Numbered from the stretch's first letter, positions 22,321 through 33,426 are shown. The stretch is 64,000 bases of DNA from Phytophthora quininea (GCA_011947345.1 JAAVTG010000075.1:1207500-1271499); one strand, 5' to 3'. Program-made: numbers and translations. The notes: a model not told the origin generated them from the sequence alone.

Positions 22321-23471
22321 TTACAGGGTGCGCGCCACAGTGCGCTTGGCAGCGGCGATAATGTCCTCGACCTGGGGCAGGCACACCTTCTCCAGGTTCT
22401 CGGCGTACGGCATGGGCACGTCCGTGCCCGACACACGCTCCAGAGGGGCGTCCAGGTAGTCGAAGGCCTCGGTCTCCATGATGACGCCGGCGATCTCGGC
22501 ACCGATGCCGCTCTGGCCCCAGCCCTCCTCAATAGACACGATGCGGTTGGTCTTCTTCACCGAGTCAATGATGGCCTGGCGGTCCATTGGGCGGATCGAG
22601 CGGAGGTTGATCACCTCAGCGTCAATGCCCTCCTTGGCCAGGGCCTCGGCGGCCTCAAGGGCCTCGCCCACCATGCGCGAAAAGGCCACCAGAGTGACAT
22701 CCTTGCCGGGCTTCATGATCTTGGCCTTGCCGATCTCGATCGTGAAGTCCTTGTCCTGGGCCTCCTTGCTCACGGGGAACGACACACCGTACAGGAGCTC
22801 GTTCTCGAGCACCACCACCGGGTTGGGGTCGCGGATGGCGGCCTTCAGCAGACCACGGGCATCCTCCGAGTCGTAGATGGACACCACCTTGAGACCGGGC
22901 ACGTTGCCGTACCAGGCGGCGTAGCACTGCGAGTGCTGAGCGGCTATTGACAGGAGGCCAAATGTTAGAGACGATCAAAGACACAGTATCTGATACCTCC
23001 CAAAGGATACGCACCAACAGCGGCGGCGGGGCCGTTGGGACCACGGAAGACGATGGGCACGCTGATGTCGCCGTTGGACATGTAGAACTGCTTGGCGGCC
23101 GAGTTGATGATCTGGTCGATGGCCTGCATGGCGAAGTTGAAGGTCATGAACTCGACGATGGGCTTGGTGTTGTTGTAGGCGGCGCCGATGGCGATGCCGG
23201 CGAAGCCCTGCTCCGTGATGGGCGTGTCGATGATGCGCTTGTCGCCGTACTTCTCCCAGAGGCCCTTGCTGACCTTGTAGGCGCCATTGTACTGGGCGAC
23301 CTCCTCGCCCATGAGGAACACCTCGTCGTCGCGGGCGATCTCCTCGTCCAGGGCCGTGTTGAGCGCGTCACGCACCGTCATCTCGTCGGCGACGGTGGCC
23401 ATGGAGCGGCGCAGCAGGCTCGGGGCCACCTTGAAGGCCTTGCTGGAGGTGAGCACGCGGCGGAGAGCCAT
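22321..23471 (-). CDS. PDHB: Pyruvate dehydrogenase E1 component subunit beta, mitochondrial
   Basis: Two exons (23015-23471 and 22321-22943, joined across a 71-bp GT-AG intron) encode 359 residues. An N-terminal basic presequence ([20 protein letters not shown]) targets mitochondria. The core is unmistakable: [96 protein letters not shown], and NLRSIRPMD near the C-terminus. It forms the alpha2-beta2 thiamine-diphosphate E1 that decarboxylates pyruvate. Phases agree (457 + 623 nt = 360 codons) and no frameshift is needed. Codon bias is the strongest in the window, with GC-rich third positions, as expected for a highly expressed gene. Confidence 0.97.
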
Positions 23472-24028
23472 GATCTTGGTAGATGAGAAGGAGGGAGGGG
23501 TCTGCTTCGTTCGCTGCAAACTTGGAAGTCAAGGTCTGTGGTGGAGAAGCTCGGCGCCAAGCACCGGGCGCCGTAAGCGAGCGCAACTTTGCCCCATCCT
23601 CAAAGCGTTTGCTGCTTGGTGCCAGACTCCTGCGATCGCGTGGAAGTGCCACATGATGTCTCAGAGAATAATGAAACCAAGTGAATCGATGATAAATACC
23701 TCTTCAAGCGGACACGTGCCGTGATGGGTGCAAAGACCAGTACCGTCACGCAGCAGATCATTGCCGGCAACAAAATGCTCGAGCTGGAGTCGACTTGCAA
23801 GCTCCACCCACAACTGCGAGTCGACTGACCGACGGTTCTATGGCGGGCGCCGTGCTGCCGCGCTATAGATAAGGAAGGCTTCTCGCCCGATTTGTTCAGG
23901 CGGTTTGGTGCAGGGCGAAGGGCGAAGCGAGCTCGTCAAGTAAAGCAAAGAGTTTAGCTTTTGTGCCTTCGTGATGAGTGCTACGGCTGCTACAACGGTG
24001 AAAATGTACGACGGATGCCTGCATGGAC
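23472..24028. other. PDHB upstream region, no gene seen
   Basis: This 557-bp stretch between the PDHB start codon and the 3' end of the upstream membrane-protein gene should contain the PDHB promoter. No ORF here is supported by codon use, and I see no repeat or RNA gene. Confidence 0.45.
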
Positions 24029-24585
24029 TTACACGTGGGCGACGGTGCGCGCTTCCCGCTCGTCCTCGTCGCTGATGTCGATGGAGAGGCCCGTCTCGCT
24101 GTGCGCGACCGCACTGGTGGCGGCGACGGCGGAGGTGGTCATGGGCTCGGGCAGGTCCGACGCCAGCTCCACGGGGCCGAACCTCGGCTCGCTCAGCTGC
24201 TGTCTCCGCACGCCCACGAGCGCCGCCGCGATGGAGACCACCGCCACTGCTGCGACGATAAAGGCGGCGACGATTCCGCACTTTTCCAAGTCGAATGGCA
24301 AGGCCGCAGTCGCCACCGACTCGGCCGACTGAAGTAACTCGTGTGCTACATCTCCAGCGTTCGGGCCGCTCCACGAGGCGGATGCGTTGTGAGGTGACAG
24401 CAAGAACCCCACACGTCTGCGCTGGTGCCAACGTGGTTGCCCTGCTGTGAAGACGAAGAAGACTCGCCATGAAGAAGTGATTCCGCCGACACTTCAACAT
24501 CGCGGTTGGTTGTGGTTGCTGCTGTGGTTGTCTCTGCAAACACCACTGCCTCAACAAACATCACGAGTGTCGTCTTCACCTTCAT
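24029..24585 (-). CDS. Single-pass (type I) membrane protein, unknown
   Basis: Starts with a signal peptide (MKVKTTLVMFVEAVVFAETT) followed by a Ser/Thr-rich, potentially glycosylated ectodomain. A transmembrane helix (GIVAAFIVAAVAVVSIAAAL) and a cytosolic tail with an acidic patch (IDISDEDER) come next. The two halves are in different frames. Adding one G to the GGGG run (plus-strand CCCC 24407-24410) joins them at DVWG/FLLSPH, giving about 185 residues. The topology makes sense only for the joined protein. No family is recognised; a cell-surface protein is the most one can infer. Confidence 0.55.
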
Positions 24586-24946
24586 TTCTGCGTTGAGTTT
24601 CGGTCTTTGCTTGCGCTTGCTTGGGGATAGTCGGAACTTGCCGGCAAGACTGGGAAAAGGATTGCTGTGATGGGAGTCGCCGTTGTGATTGTCCGCATGT
24701 AGCTGCAACCGTTAGAAAACCGATAGCTCCAGCGGATAGAGATCTGTGTTCGATCAAGAAAGAAGAGATCGCGGATGACCAAACGGGGCCTTCAAGCTGG
24801 GCCGGGATTTACATCGGGACGAGTCGGTTATTGTGCGCTGCCATGAGAGCTTGGGACAAGTAGGACTGGAGAACTATGAAGCGGGGCGGCCTTGGTGCGA
24901 GAATTCGTCAGATCTGCTTTTGCCGCCTTGGAGGCAAGAGAACAAG
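24586..24946. promoter_or_regulatory. Divergent intergenic region (membrane protein / dehydrogenase)
   Basis: This 361-bp stretch separates two divergently oriented genes and so should hold both promoters. In-frame upstream codons for the dehydrogenase begin only with GTG (24833), so the first ATG at 24947 was used. No specific motif is recognised. Confidence 0.35.
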
Positions 24947-26218
24947 ATGGAAGCTGTACACAAGATGACGCCGTCTCACACGCACGGGAAGGATACCTGC
25001 TCCAAGGACCCATCGGGCTGCATGCGCGCTGTCGTATGGACCGGCAAGTCAGTCGCGTTGGAGCACATCCGCAAGCCCAAGGTTGTGGAGGCGACGGATG
25101 TGGTCGTGAAGGTGATGGCGTGCTCTGTAAGTCCCGATTTCGCTACGAATGTGAGTAGTGGCGGTGATGCGGCTGCTGGACTCGAGAAGGGCCAAGTGCT
25201 GGGCAGTGAAGCGGTCGGCACGGTGGAGAGCGTGGGCGCTAATGTTCACAAGCTTAAGGTTGGCGACCGCGTAGCTGTGAGCTTTGTCTTGGCGTGCGGA
25301 GACTGCAAGCACTGTCGCCGCAAGGAATTTGCCGCTTGCAACTGCACGAACTCCTCACAGGAGTTCAAGCAAAAATACGGCGGCTGGGCCCCTGCTGCGG
25401 TACTTGGAAGTACGCGTATGCTGGGCAACGTGCACGGAGTTCAAGCCGAGTACGTTCGCGTGCCATTTGCTGACGTGAACTGTTTCAAGCTTCCTTCAAG
25501 CGTGAGTGATGATAAGGCCCTGCTCGGAGTGGAGACTACTGTGTGCGCGTTGCACGCTGTGGATGCAGCAAAAGTTAAGGAAGGTGACTCGGTGGTTATC
25601 TGGGGGCTCGGTCCGATCGGTCTTCAGGTAGCCCATTGGTGCAAGATGCGAGGCGCAAAGACTGTTCTGGGCGTCGAGCACTGCGCGGAACGTGTCAAGT
25701 TCGCTCACGATCATTTGAACTTGGAAGTGGTGGATCGCCGCGAGATGTCGAGCGCACAAGTGATTACAAAGCTGCAGCACATGCTTCCTGCCGGTGCCGA
25801 TGCGGTAATTGATGCAACTGGTTGCTCTACTGGAGGCGGCTGGATGGCCAAGCTGGAAAAGAAAATGGGCATGGAGAAGGAACCGGAGCCCGCGGACATG
25901 TTCAAGGAGATGCTAACGATCGTGCGCAAGTGTGGCCACATCTCGATTGTCTCGGACTACAGCTGCCCGGTGGAGGCGTTCCCGGTCGGTCATTTGGCGA
26001 TGAAGAACGTGACGGTGCACGCTGGCCGCACTCCTGCTCAAAAGTACTACCCGCAAGTTTTTGATGCGATCGAAAGTGGCGAGATCGACCCGTCGGTGCT
26101 TATCTCGCACCGCCTTGCTCTTGAGGAGGTGCCCGAGGCGTACACCCGTATTGCGAAGAAGGACGGCGATTTCCTGAAAGTATTCGTGGCTCCCCACGAG
26201 ATGCGTTCCAAGTCGTAA
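24947..26218 (+). CDS. Zinc-type alcohol dehydrogenase family protein lacking catalytic-zinc ligands
   Basis: A 423-residue medium-chain dehydrogenase/reductase, closest in style to formaldehyde-dismutase/threonine-dehydrogenase-like members. The Rossmann fold has the NAD motif VVIWGLGPIGLQVAHW and an acidic VEH after strand 2. The structural zinc lobe is intact (CGDCKHCRRKEFAAC, four Cys). The catalytic-zinc motifs are not. Where the family has CGxD the sequence reads VSPD, and where it has GHE it reads GSE. The C-terminal part (GHISIVSDY, VTVHAGRTPAQKYYP, ISHRLALEEVPEAY) is normal. The enzyme may work without zinc, as quinone reductases do, or on another substrate. MRAVVW starts the usual core at residue 26; the short Cys/His-containing N-terminus is an extension. 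No introns or frameshifts. Confidence 0.85.
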   Translation: MEAVHKMTPSHTHGKDTCSKDPSGCMRAVVWTGKSVALEHIRKPKVVEATDVVVKVMACSVSPDFATNVSSGGDAAAGLEKGQVLGSEAVGTVESVGANVHKLKVGDRVAVSFVLACGDCKHCRRKEFAACNCTNSSQEFKQKYGGWAPAAVLGSTRMLGNVHGVQAEYVRVPFADVNCFKLPSSVSDDKALLGVETTVCALHAVDAAKVKEGDSVVIWGLGPIGLQVAHWCKMRGAKTVLGVEHCAERVKFAHDHLNLEVVDRREMSSAQVITKLQHMLPAGADAVIDATGCSTGGGWMAKLEKKMGMEKEPEPADMFKEMLTIVRKCGHISIVSDYSCPVEAFPVGHLAMKNVTVHAGRTPAQKYYPQVFDAIESGEIDPSVLISHRLALEEVPEAYTRIAKKDGDFLKVFVAPHEMRSKS

Positions 26219-26416
26219 GCTGGGCGGGGCGTACGAGTGGTAATGCGTGGAATGCATGTTCGGCACCAACTAGCAAACGGCCAAGTGGAAGAAGAACTCA
26301 CGTAAGGTCAGGATAAGAGTGGGTCGTTGTTGCATTTACGGTTGGCTAATGTGATTTTTTGCTTGATCATGTTTTGTTGTGTCGGACCAGTATTGCCTTT
26401 TTAGTAATTGTTACTG

Positions 26417-27054
26417 TTAGCGATGTTGCGGCATCTGTAGCATCCGAGCGCGGGTGAGGTGGATTGGAGGCCCGTGTGGAGCATACCAATTCACTCGACC
26501 GCCGTAGGCATCATCGGTTCTTGGCCAGAAATCAAAGTGCGAAAGCCGCTCACCAGGCGCGTCTCTATCGACGCCTTCGTCCGTTGGGCCAACGCTTTTG
26601 ACATCACTCGACAAATGCATTTGGCTAACCGCAGCATGATAGATTGCCGGCGGAATCCCATCATCGTCCAGCACAAACATAACTTCGCTGAATCCGGGCT
26701 GGTACCGATCTGTCGGAAGTTGTAGCACAACTTCATTTGGTTGCTTGCTGGGGTTCATCTCACTCCGTCTTGGACTCAATTTCAGATCGGGAGGCATGGC
26801 TGGGGATTTAACGATGCTTGGTGGTGCCAATTCACACCGAGGATTTGTCTCGTAGCTCCGCCATCGGCTCCGAACTCGTCAAAGGCAGCTTTGGTTTCGT
26901 GATCGCCAACTTCATCAGCAGCAGTAAGGGACTCTGCTGCTGATTCCTTAGGTTGTGTTGTGCCTGCGTCGGGATCTTCAACACGACGAAGATGGAAGGC
27001 GAAAATCTCTTTAGCTGCAACCAATATTGCAGTGACGATAGCGTGGATCTTCAT
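26417..27054 (-). CDS. Small secreted protein, unknown
   Basis: Begins with a signal peptide (MKIHAIVTAILVAAKEIFAF) followed by HLRRVEDPDAG and an acidic, Ala/Glu-rich region. The second half (about 130 residues) contains EVVLQLPTDRYQPGFSEV, GIPPAIYHAAVSQMH and FDFWPRTDDAYGG. The halves lie in different frames and join with one extra G near 26827-26828 (minus strand TGG to TGGG), giving about 212 residues. There is no RXLR or LFLAK motif and no cysteine-rich pattern. It is likely exported, but the role is unknown. It is convergent with the dehydrogenase, with a 198-bp gap. Confidence 0.5.
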
Positions 27055-27279
27055 CGGAGACTTTGGAGTAAGAAAAAAATGGCATAACGCAACCCGCACA
27101 ATGATCGCTTCAATCGCTCAGACCAGTTTGATGGGCTCGTAAATCTCCAATATGAAGTGGCCCGATCAATAAGCGAGACCACCAAAAAATGTCTGATGTA
27201 TCACTAGACTTCATCAACGTGGCAAACATTGCTTGTTCTATATTGCAAAATGATGAAAATCGGCAAACTGCTAACAGTA

Positions 27280-29090
27280 CTAGTGAGCAAACTGACGCTT
27301 GTCTCCGGTTGCACGCTTGCCGTACGGATTGTCGGCGCTGAACGCGTGGCCTGAACGTTGGAATTTACCTCCGCGGAGCTACCATCGTTATCAAATGACG
27401 TGCCCTTACGCTTTCCAGCCTTGCCATTTGTCTTCACTGGAAGAGTCACCTTTGGCGGCACCAAAAGCCCAAACGACTTGGCCACTCCTTGCAGGTCAAG
27501 ACGACCCACATCAAAAATACCCTTCAGAGAGTGCGAAGCATATGCCAGCAAGTATCCGCGGTAGGCGTCCTTGGCAGACTTGTGTAAGTAGTACGTCTTC
27601 TCCACTAGCTTCATCAGCTGAGACTCGACGTTTGCAATCTTTGCAACAGGGAACTCATACTCGTTCAGAGCCACCTTGGAAGCCTTCAGGTACTTCAGGA
27701 AGCCAAGCTCATCGGGCAAAAGCATGAGCAAAGCCTTACCATTGCCCTTGGCACCTCGAGCGGTACGACCGACACGGTGAATGTACTCGCGAGGGTCATC
27801 AGGCGGGTCGAACTGAATAATCCAATCCACGGCCGGGATATCAAGACCACGAGCAGCTACGTCCGTACAAAGCAAGATGCCTGTCTTGGCATTGCAGAAC
27901 TGGAAAAACGTTGTAGTGCGCTTGTTCTGCTTCTGCTTGCCGTGGATATCCAGCACCGGAATGTCGATATAGTTGAGCAATTCGCCATAGAACTTCACAG
28001 CACTGCAGGACGAGAAGAAAACCATCACCTTCTTCTTCAGGTTCTTCTTGAGGAACGTGAACAACAACAGGAATCGCTTGTCGCTGGGCGTCACGACGTA
28101 TCCCTGTTCCAGAGTAGCAACGGTAGCCTTGGTGTCCTCTTCCTCCACGCCCACGTAGACAGGCTTTTCCTTGATCGACAGACGAGCAAGATCCTCGACC
28201 TTCTTTGTCTGAGTCGCACTGAACAGCATCGTTTGGCGTTCCTTGGGGATACACTTGATAATCTGACGCATCTCCTCCTCGAAACCAATCGAGAGAATGC
28301 GATCAGCCTCGTCGATAACCAGGATCTGCAGGTTGTGGTAAATAAACGCCTTCGTGTTCTGGAGGTGATCCAGCAGACGTCCGGGCGTTGAAATTAAAAT
28401 GTTGACGCCCTTCACCAAGCGCTCCGCCTCGGCGCGGCGGTTAGCGCCACCCATGACGATGCCGTGGGTCTGCGAGTGATACTTGCAGATCTCGCGCACG
28501 ACACCATAGATCTGCAGCGCCAGCTCACGCGTAGGAGAGATGACAATGCACCCCGTGCCCTTGCGAGCAGTGAAGCGAACCTTGTGCAGCAGTTCGACCG
28601 CCGGAATGAGGAACGACAGCGTCTTACCGGAGCCAGTCTTGGCCGCTCCGAGCAGATCCTGACCGGCCAACAGCGGTCGGATCGACTTGGACTGGATCTT
28701 GGTCATCTTGGTGAAGCCCAGATCGGCCAGTGCCTTGCGCGTGGGCTCGGACAGCGGCAGCGAGGCGAACTCCTCGTTGGAGAAGTAGCGCTGGTCGACC
28801 GTGCTCTCGCCCACACTGGCCGCCTCTGCGATCGCCTGCTCCGTCTCCTCGTCCTGCTCGTCGTCCTCATTCGGGTTCTCCTCCGTCTGCTCCTGCTCGA
28901 CAGCCTCCTCTTCGTTTTGCTCTTCCTGCTTCTTTTCCTTCTTGCTCTTCTTGGACTTTTTCTTCTTCTGCTTCTTGTCCGTCACGGTGGCAGTAGTCTC
29001 CACGTCGGGTGTCGCCACCTTGACCTCGTCGACCTTCTCGGCCTCGGCCTTGGCCGGCTTGTCCGCCGATTTGCGTCGCGTCTTGCCCAT
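27280..29090 (-). CDS. DDX18: DEAD-box RNA helicase DDX18/Has1
   Basis: About 603 residues; nucleolar ATP-dependent RNA helicase for 60S ribosome biogenesis. A Lys/Glu-rich N-terminus ([20 protein letters not shown]) precedes the core. Motifs in order: [10 protein letters not shown] (I), PTRELA (Ia), [10 protein letters not shown] (Ib), VIDEADRIL (II), LFSATQT (III), VMVFFSSC (IV), [11 protein letters not shown] (V), HRVGRTARG (VI). The Has1 C-terminal block ([37 protein letters not shown]) identifies the subfamily. The unshifted ORF continues to 27204 with an unlikely tail. One more G near 27368-27369 gives the family-like end [20 protein letters not shown] and a stop at 27280-27282, which I adopt. 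The ATG at 29090 is the first in frame. It is divergent from TIM44. Confidence 0.95.
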
Positions 29091-29265
29091 TTTCCGCACT
29101 AGCGCTCGGCCGCGGACTGTGACGTTTCACTGTGGCGCTTGCGCTCCACCAATTCCTGCGCCGCCAATTAAACGCCGAAACGTGACACCCCGCCCGGATT
29201 GGCTGAAAATCGCGCCGTGTCAAATCCGTGCCTCAACCGCACATCCATCCAAGACTGCGGCTCCG
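29091..29265. promoter_or_regulatory. Bidirectional promoter DDX18/TIM44 with three CCAAT boxes
   Basis: This 175-bp stretch lies between divergent start codons. CCAAT occurs at 29149-29153 and 29164-29168, and on the opposite strand (ATTGG) at 29198-29202. The first two are 15 bp apart. Two near-inverted 10-mers also occur: GTGACGTTTC at about 29118 and GAAACGTGAC at about 29177. This is consistent with an NF-Y-type shared promoter for two growth-related genes. Confidence 0.5.
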
Positions 29266-31083
29266 ATGCTTCGCCTCTCGACTCGCGCTCTGCGTCGCGC
29301 GCGCCTCGCGGCGCCCCGCAACAGCCAGCTGGCCCTCGCGCGAGTGCCCAGCCACGCGCAGACGCAGTCGCGCGCCATGGGCTTCTTCTCGGACCTGAAG
29401 AACCAGCTCAAGAACGAGATGGAGAAGAACGAGGAGCTCAAAAAGTCTTTCGAGGAGCTGGAGAAGACCAAGGAGCAGTTCAAAAACGTGGAGAAGGCCG
29501 CCAAGGAGAAGATGAGCGAGGTCTCGTCCATGACGGAGGAGGCGGCCAAGAGCTTCCAGGAGCAGGCCGCCCAGGCCTCGCAGAAGATCAAGGAGTCGTA
29601 CGAGGAGAAGGCCAAGGCGGCTGCAGCTGCCAGCGAGCAGGAAAAGAAGGACGATAAAGCGACGGATGGTGAGCAGGCGGCGGGCGCTACTGCTGAGGGC
29701 AGCGAGAAGCAGGAGGGTGAGGTAAGTTGTCCCGGAAATTGCGTGCTTGCGTCGACTACACCATATTGACAAAGTTGTGGCTGTATTTTATTGGCGCGAT
29801 GCAGAAGACCGAGCAGCCAGATGAGTCCCTCGAGGGCGCTCGCGCTTTTGTGAAAAAGTTTTTGATGGCATCACCGCTCAGAAGAACAAGATCATCAACC
29901 CCAACAGGTTTCCTGAAGTGCGCGACGAGTGGAAAGAGGCAGCGCGGGAGTTGTTTGGAAAGAAGGAAAAGCAAACCATCGACGAGGCTCTGGCTTCGGT
30001 GCGTACACCGTCCATGCAGGCGCCAAAGAAGTCGGAGGAGGATGAGGAAGAAGCAGCCGAGTACACCGGCACTAGCGCCCTGGTCGCTGTGAAGGAGGAG
30101 GAAAGCGCTTGGCAGCGTGTGAGCGCTCGCTTCCGCGAGGCTCCCATTATCCAAGGTATTCTCAACGCTGCGAAGCAGGCTGCTAAGACGGAAGCAGGAA
30201 AGAAGGTTCAACAGACCACCAAGCAGGTCAAAGACAAGTTTGGCGATGCTCGTGAGGAAGTCCTGGAAGTCTGGGAAACTAGCCAGAACCCGTACGTGTG
30301 CCGTGGCTAACTCGTTGGGGGCTGTGTAAAGTTTTAACTTACCTTTTGGTGTGCAGGTGGGTGTACCGGTTGTCATCGATTTACGATGGTCTCTTCGGAG
30401 AAACTCCTATGGGCGTTGCGATTAAGTGAGTCGATGTTTGATATACTGCGGTAGCTGTTTGTTGCACTGACTTATTTTGTAATTCCCAGAGAGATTCGCC
30501 GTGCCGAGCCTGATTTCATTCTGGAGGAGTGGAAGGAGGTACGATACGCTATCCGCTGTTGTTATTGAACCGGTGATCTTATTTCTTTTTGTTGGTATGG
30601 ATATCATAATAGAACATCGAGGAGATCGTTCTGCCTGGTGTGTTGGAGGCATTCCTGCGCGGCAACAGCCGTGACCTGAAGAAATGGTTTGGCGAGGCAG
30701 CCTACTCTCGTATGAACATCGCTATTCGCGAACGCAAGTCTGAGGGACTGGTCATGGACCCGCATGTGCTCAGTATTGATGGCGTCGAAGTGATTGAAGT
30801 CACGGTACGAATTGCTGGTGCTTTAGCTTTCATTTTATGTTTATCTGATCGTAAACTGCTACAGGCTGAGGACAAGCAGGCCCCAATCATCCTAATGCGA
30901 TTCCAGGCACAGCAGATTAACTGCATCCGCAACCGCGAGGGCGAGGTCGTGGAAGGCTCTGAGGATGAAGTGCTGGCGTACTACTACATTTTTGCCTTCC
31001 AGCGTGACTACGACGAGGAGCAGGAAACTCTCCGCTGGCGAATTGTGGATCTGCACATGCAGCGCGGTGGTCGGTATTATTAG
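29266..31083 (+). CDS. TIM44: Mitochondrial import motor subunit TIM44
   Basis: Six exons: 29266-29721, 29805-30291, 30357-30425, 30490-30538, 30613-30804 and 30865-31083; about 490 residues. A mitochondrial presequence (MLRLSTRALRRARLAAP) is followed by the Tim44 coiled region (GFFSDLKNQLKNEMEKNEEL). The membrane-binding C-terminal domain contains RRAEPDFILEEWKE, LPGVLEAFLRGNSRDLKKW, LSIDGVEVIEVT and PIILMRFQAQQINCIRN. It tethers Hsp70 to the TIM23 channel. Exon 2 has one missing T in TTTTT 29859-29863; with it restored, the family segment FFDGITAQKNKIINP appears and all phases agree. It shares its promoter region with DDX18. Confidence 0.95.
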
Positions 31084-31286
31084 AGGAGCACGGCGAGAGT
31101 GAGGGGATCGAACACTTTGGATATCGAGTACAGTCCAGATGAGATCGATTCGTCAATAGACAGCAAAATTGAAGTTCAGAATCAGATTCAGTTTGAGTTG
31201 CTGCGACCATCATTCTGTTCCGCATTTTCGGATCGCATTGCAGTGGTGCATTCCCCGCATAGAAGAGCAAAGAACGAGACGTTACC

Positions 31287-33333
31287 ATGCCCATTTCCAC
31301 CAGGTATACTTGCCTGTTGTGCAGTTGTCCAAGCGCCACTTGTCACTTGCTTTGTCAGTGAGTGTAAGACCCAGGAAATAGCGGCCCACGTGGCTGAGGG
31401 GTTATTGGATCACGACAGTGATGATGAGGAAGCGAGTCTGCGGTCGTTCGAGCCCATTGAGCTCCTCCAAGAAGCGGGCGTCAGCGTGAGAGACGTCGCC
31501 AAGCTGAGAGGTGGCGGATTCGCGACCATCGGGCAGCTCTTCCAAGTTTCCCAAAAGAAACTGCTGGGCGTCAAGGGCATCAGCGAGGCGAAAGTTGGCA
31601 AGGTTTGGCTGCTTCGCTACTGTTTTCGTGACACTACTGCAACTTTTTCTGTCTGTTTGGACATTCAGATTCTCCAAGCAGGGAAGAAGGTGTCGTATAA
31701 GAACGCTCTGCGCTGTAAATCTTCGTTGGTACTTATTGCTGCTGCTCCTCAGATCGTGCCTGAAAAGAGCGGCTTCGTGACGGCGAGTACACTGTATCTG
31801 CAGAGCAAGAGCAAAACGTTTATCACTACTGGATCGCAGCGTAATATTCGTGAAAAAAAAAGCAGAGATCAAATTCTTACGATCTTACTGACTGTAGTGC
31901 TCGACCGCATCCTCGGAGGTGGCCTCGAAACAATGTCCGTCACAGAGGTACTAATTCCGACACTGCTAGTCTGCCATTCTATTGTTTTCTCATATCTTTC
32001 GTGATTACAGGTTCATGGAGAATTTCGGACCGGCAAAACTCAGCTGTGCCACATGGTAAAACTCGTATTTTAGAAGTATCAACCAAAAGACTTATTATTG
32101 CTGACGTGGCTGATAGCTGTGCGTAACTGCGCAATTGCCGCGCTCCCAAGGTGGAGGAGCTGGTAAGTCTTCAGGATTCGATGCAAAGTTCAATAAAACT
32201 TTTTCTGTTGTGGGCACTAGGCAAAGTTGCTTTCGTTGACACCGAAGGCACTTTCCGTCCGGTAAGTTGGCTAATCCAAATTCACCAGGCAGGCACCTAA
32301 CCAACACTAATTAACTTGTAGAATCGCGTGGCGGAGATCGCAAAGACTCGATTCAACCTAGTGCGGTTTGAAAACAACAACGTCTGGCATGTCTTGCTTA
32401 TTTTTTTATGCGTTGCAGGACCCTGATGATGTTCTTGACAACATCATCGTGGCGAGGTAACGTGCTAATTGTTTCATTCGGCTACCCTCGCCTAACGCTT
32501 TTGCAGAGCTCACAGTCACGACGCCCAAATGGATCTTGTGGTCAAGCTCGGCGTTCTCTTTGCGGTACGACGTGGGAACACACGAACGAATAAGAAACTC
32601 TGGTTCACTTCAGGTTTCGTGAGTAGGATCCTGATCAAGGGCCATTTCGTTTGCTCATCGTCGATTCCGTGACCTCGCTGTTCCGCACGGATTTCTCCGG
32701 GAGGCAAGTACCCATCCACTAAAAGCTTTGCAAACTCAATAGCTGTGATATTTCTGCTTCAACAGAAGCGAACTCAGTGAGAGACAACAAAAACTGAATC
32801 AGCACCTTGTTCGACTCGTGAAGCACGCCGAGGTCGGGAGTTATACGTGACCGGAAAATCCCTTACGATGTAAACTAAAGTGAACATGGTGCAGGAATTC
32901 GATGTTGCAGTTTTGGTGGTCAATCAGGTTATGGCAGACCCAGGCGCCAACGCGATGTTCGGTCTTGCGATGAAACCTGTCGGTATGTCGGCGCAACACC
33001 ACAGGAATGACAGATTTTATGCTTATAAAAATGTTTATCGCAGGCGGACACGTGCTGTCCCACGCGGTCCACACGCGAGTGCTGGTACGATTATCCAGCA
33101 AACCATTTCTCCGACACTACAGCTAACGAGAGGTTATCTGGCAGATGAAGAAAGGTCGAGCTGACAATCGCATTTGGTGCGAAGCATCCTTCAGGATTCA
33201 TGAAACGCTTGCTACTACTGACCTAGCTCTCAACGTTATCTTCTCCAGCAAAGTCATCGACAGCCCATGCATGCCTGAAGCCGAGTGTTCAATTCGTCTA
33301 TGCGCTGGCGGGATTGCCGACGCTGAAGAATGA
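31287..33333 (+). CDS. DMC1: Meiotic recombinase DMC1 (RAD51 family), 17 exons
   Basis: Exons 31287-31303, 31359-31602, 31669-31689, 31753-31840, 31898-31947, 32011-32055, 32117-32162, 32221-32261, 32322-32360, 32419-32456, 32507-32564, 32627-32703, 32766-32832, 32895-32982, 33044-33084, 33145-33176 and 33249-33333 sum to 1,077 nt (358 residues). Landmarks are the helix-hairpin-helix (VKGISEAKVGKI), Walker A (GEFRTGKTQL), ATP cap (VDTEGTFRP), Walker B (FRLLIVDSV), FSGRSELSERQQKL, VNQVMADPGA and GGHVLSHAVHTR. It ends with CKVIDSP and GGIADAEE. These favour DMC1 over RAD51. It forms filaments for homologous strand exchange in meiosis. Exon 3 is only 21 nt, and intron 12 is GC-AG. No frameshift is needed anywhere. 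Confidence 0.93.
32704..32765 (+). other. GC-AG intron in DMC1
   Basis: The donor is AG|GCAAGT, the strong consensus for the minor GC class of U2 introns, and the acceptor is CAACAG. Splicing joins SGR to SELSERQQ in phase 2 exactly as in the family. All 15 other introns of this gene are GT-AG. Confidence 0.8.
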
Positions 33334-33426
33334 GCGAAGCCACGAACAACATTTCAGGCATTAAAATGGTTGAATAATTTATCGTACCGGATCTTACGTT
33401 TACAATCTATATGCGCGGCAGTTCTC

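Noticed and set aside
22261..22950. 229-codon plus-strand frame opposite PDHB
   Set aside because: It is an antisense shadow caused by the strong GC-rich third-position bias of PDHB; the minus strand encodes the conserved enzyme.
26417..27054. RXLR or Crinkler effector
   Set aside because: The secreted protein has a signal peptide, but HLRR is not RXLR, no dEER follows and there is no LFLAK. Calling it an effector would be unsupported.
32614..32626. In-frame stop in DMC1 after LFA if the first AG (32613) is used as acceptor
   Set aside because: Using the next AG (32625-32626) gives LFADPDQGPFRLLIVDS with the family spacing to Walker B and no stop, so the gene is not broken here.
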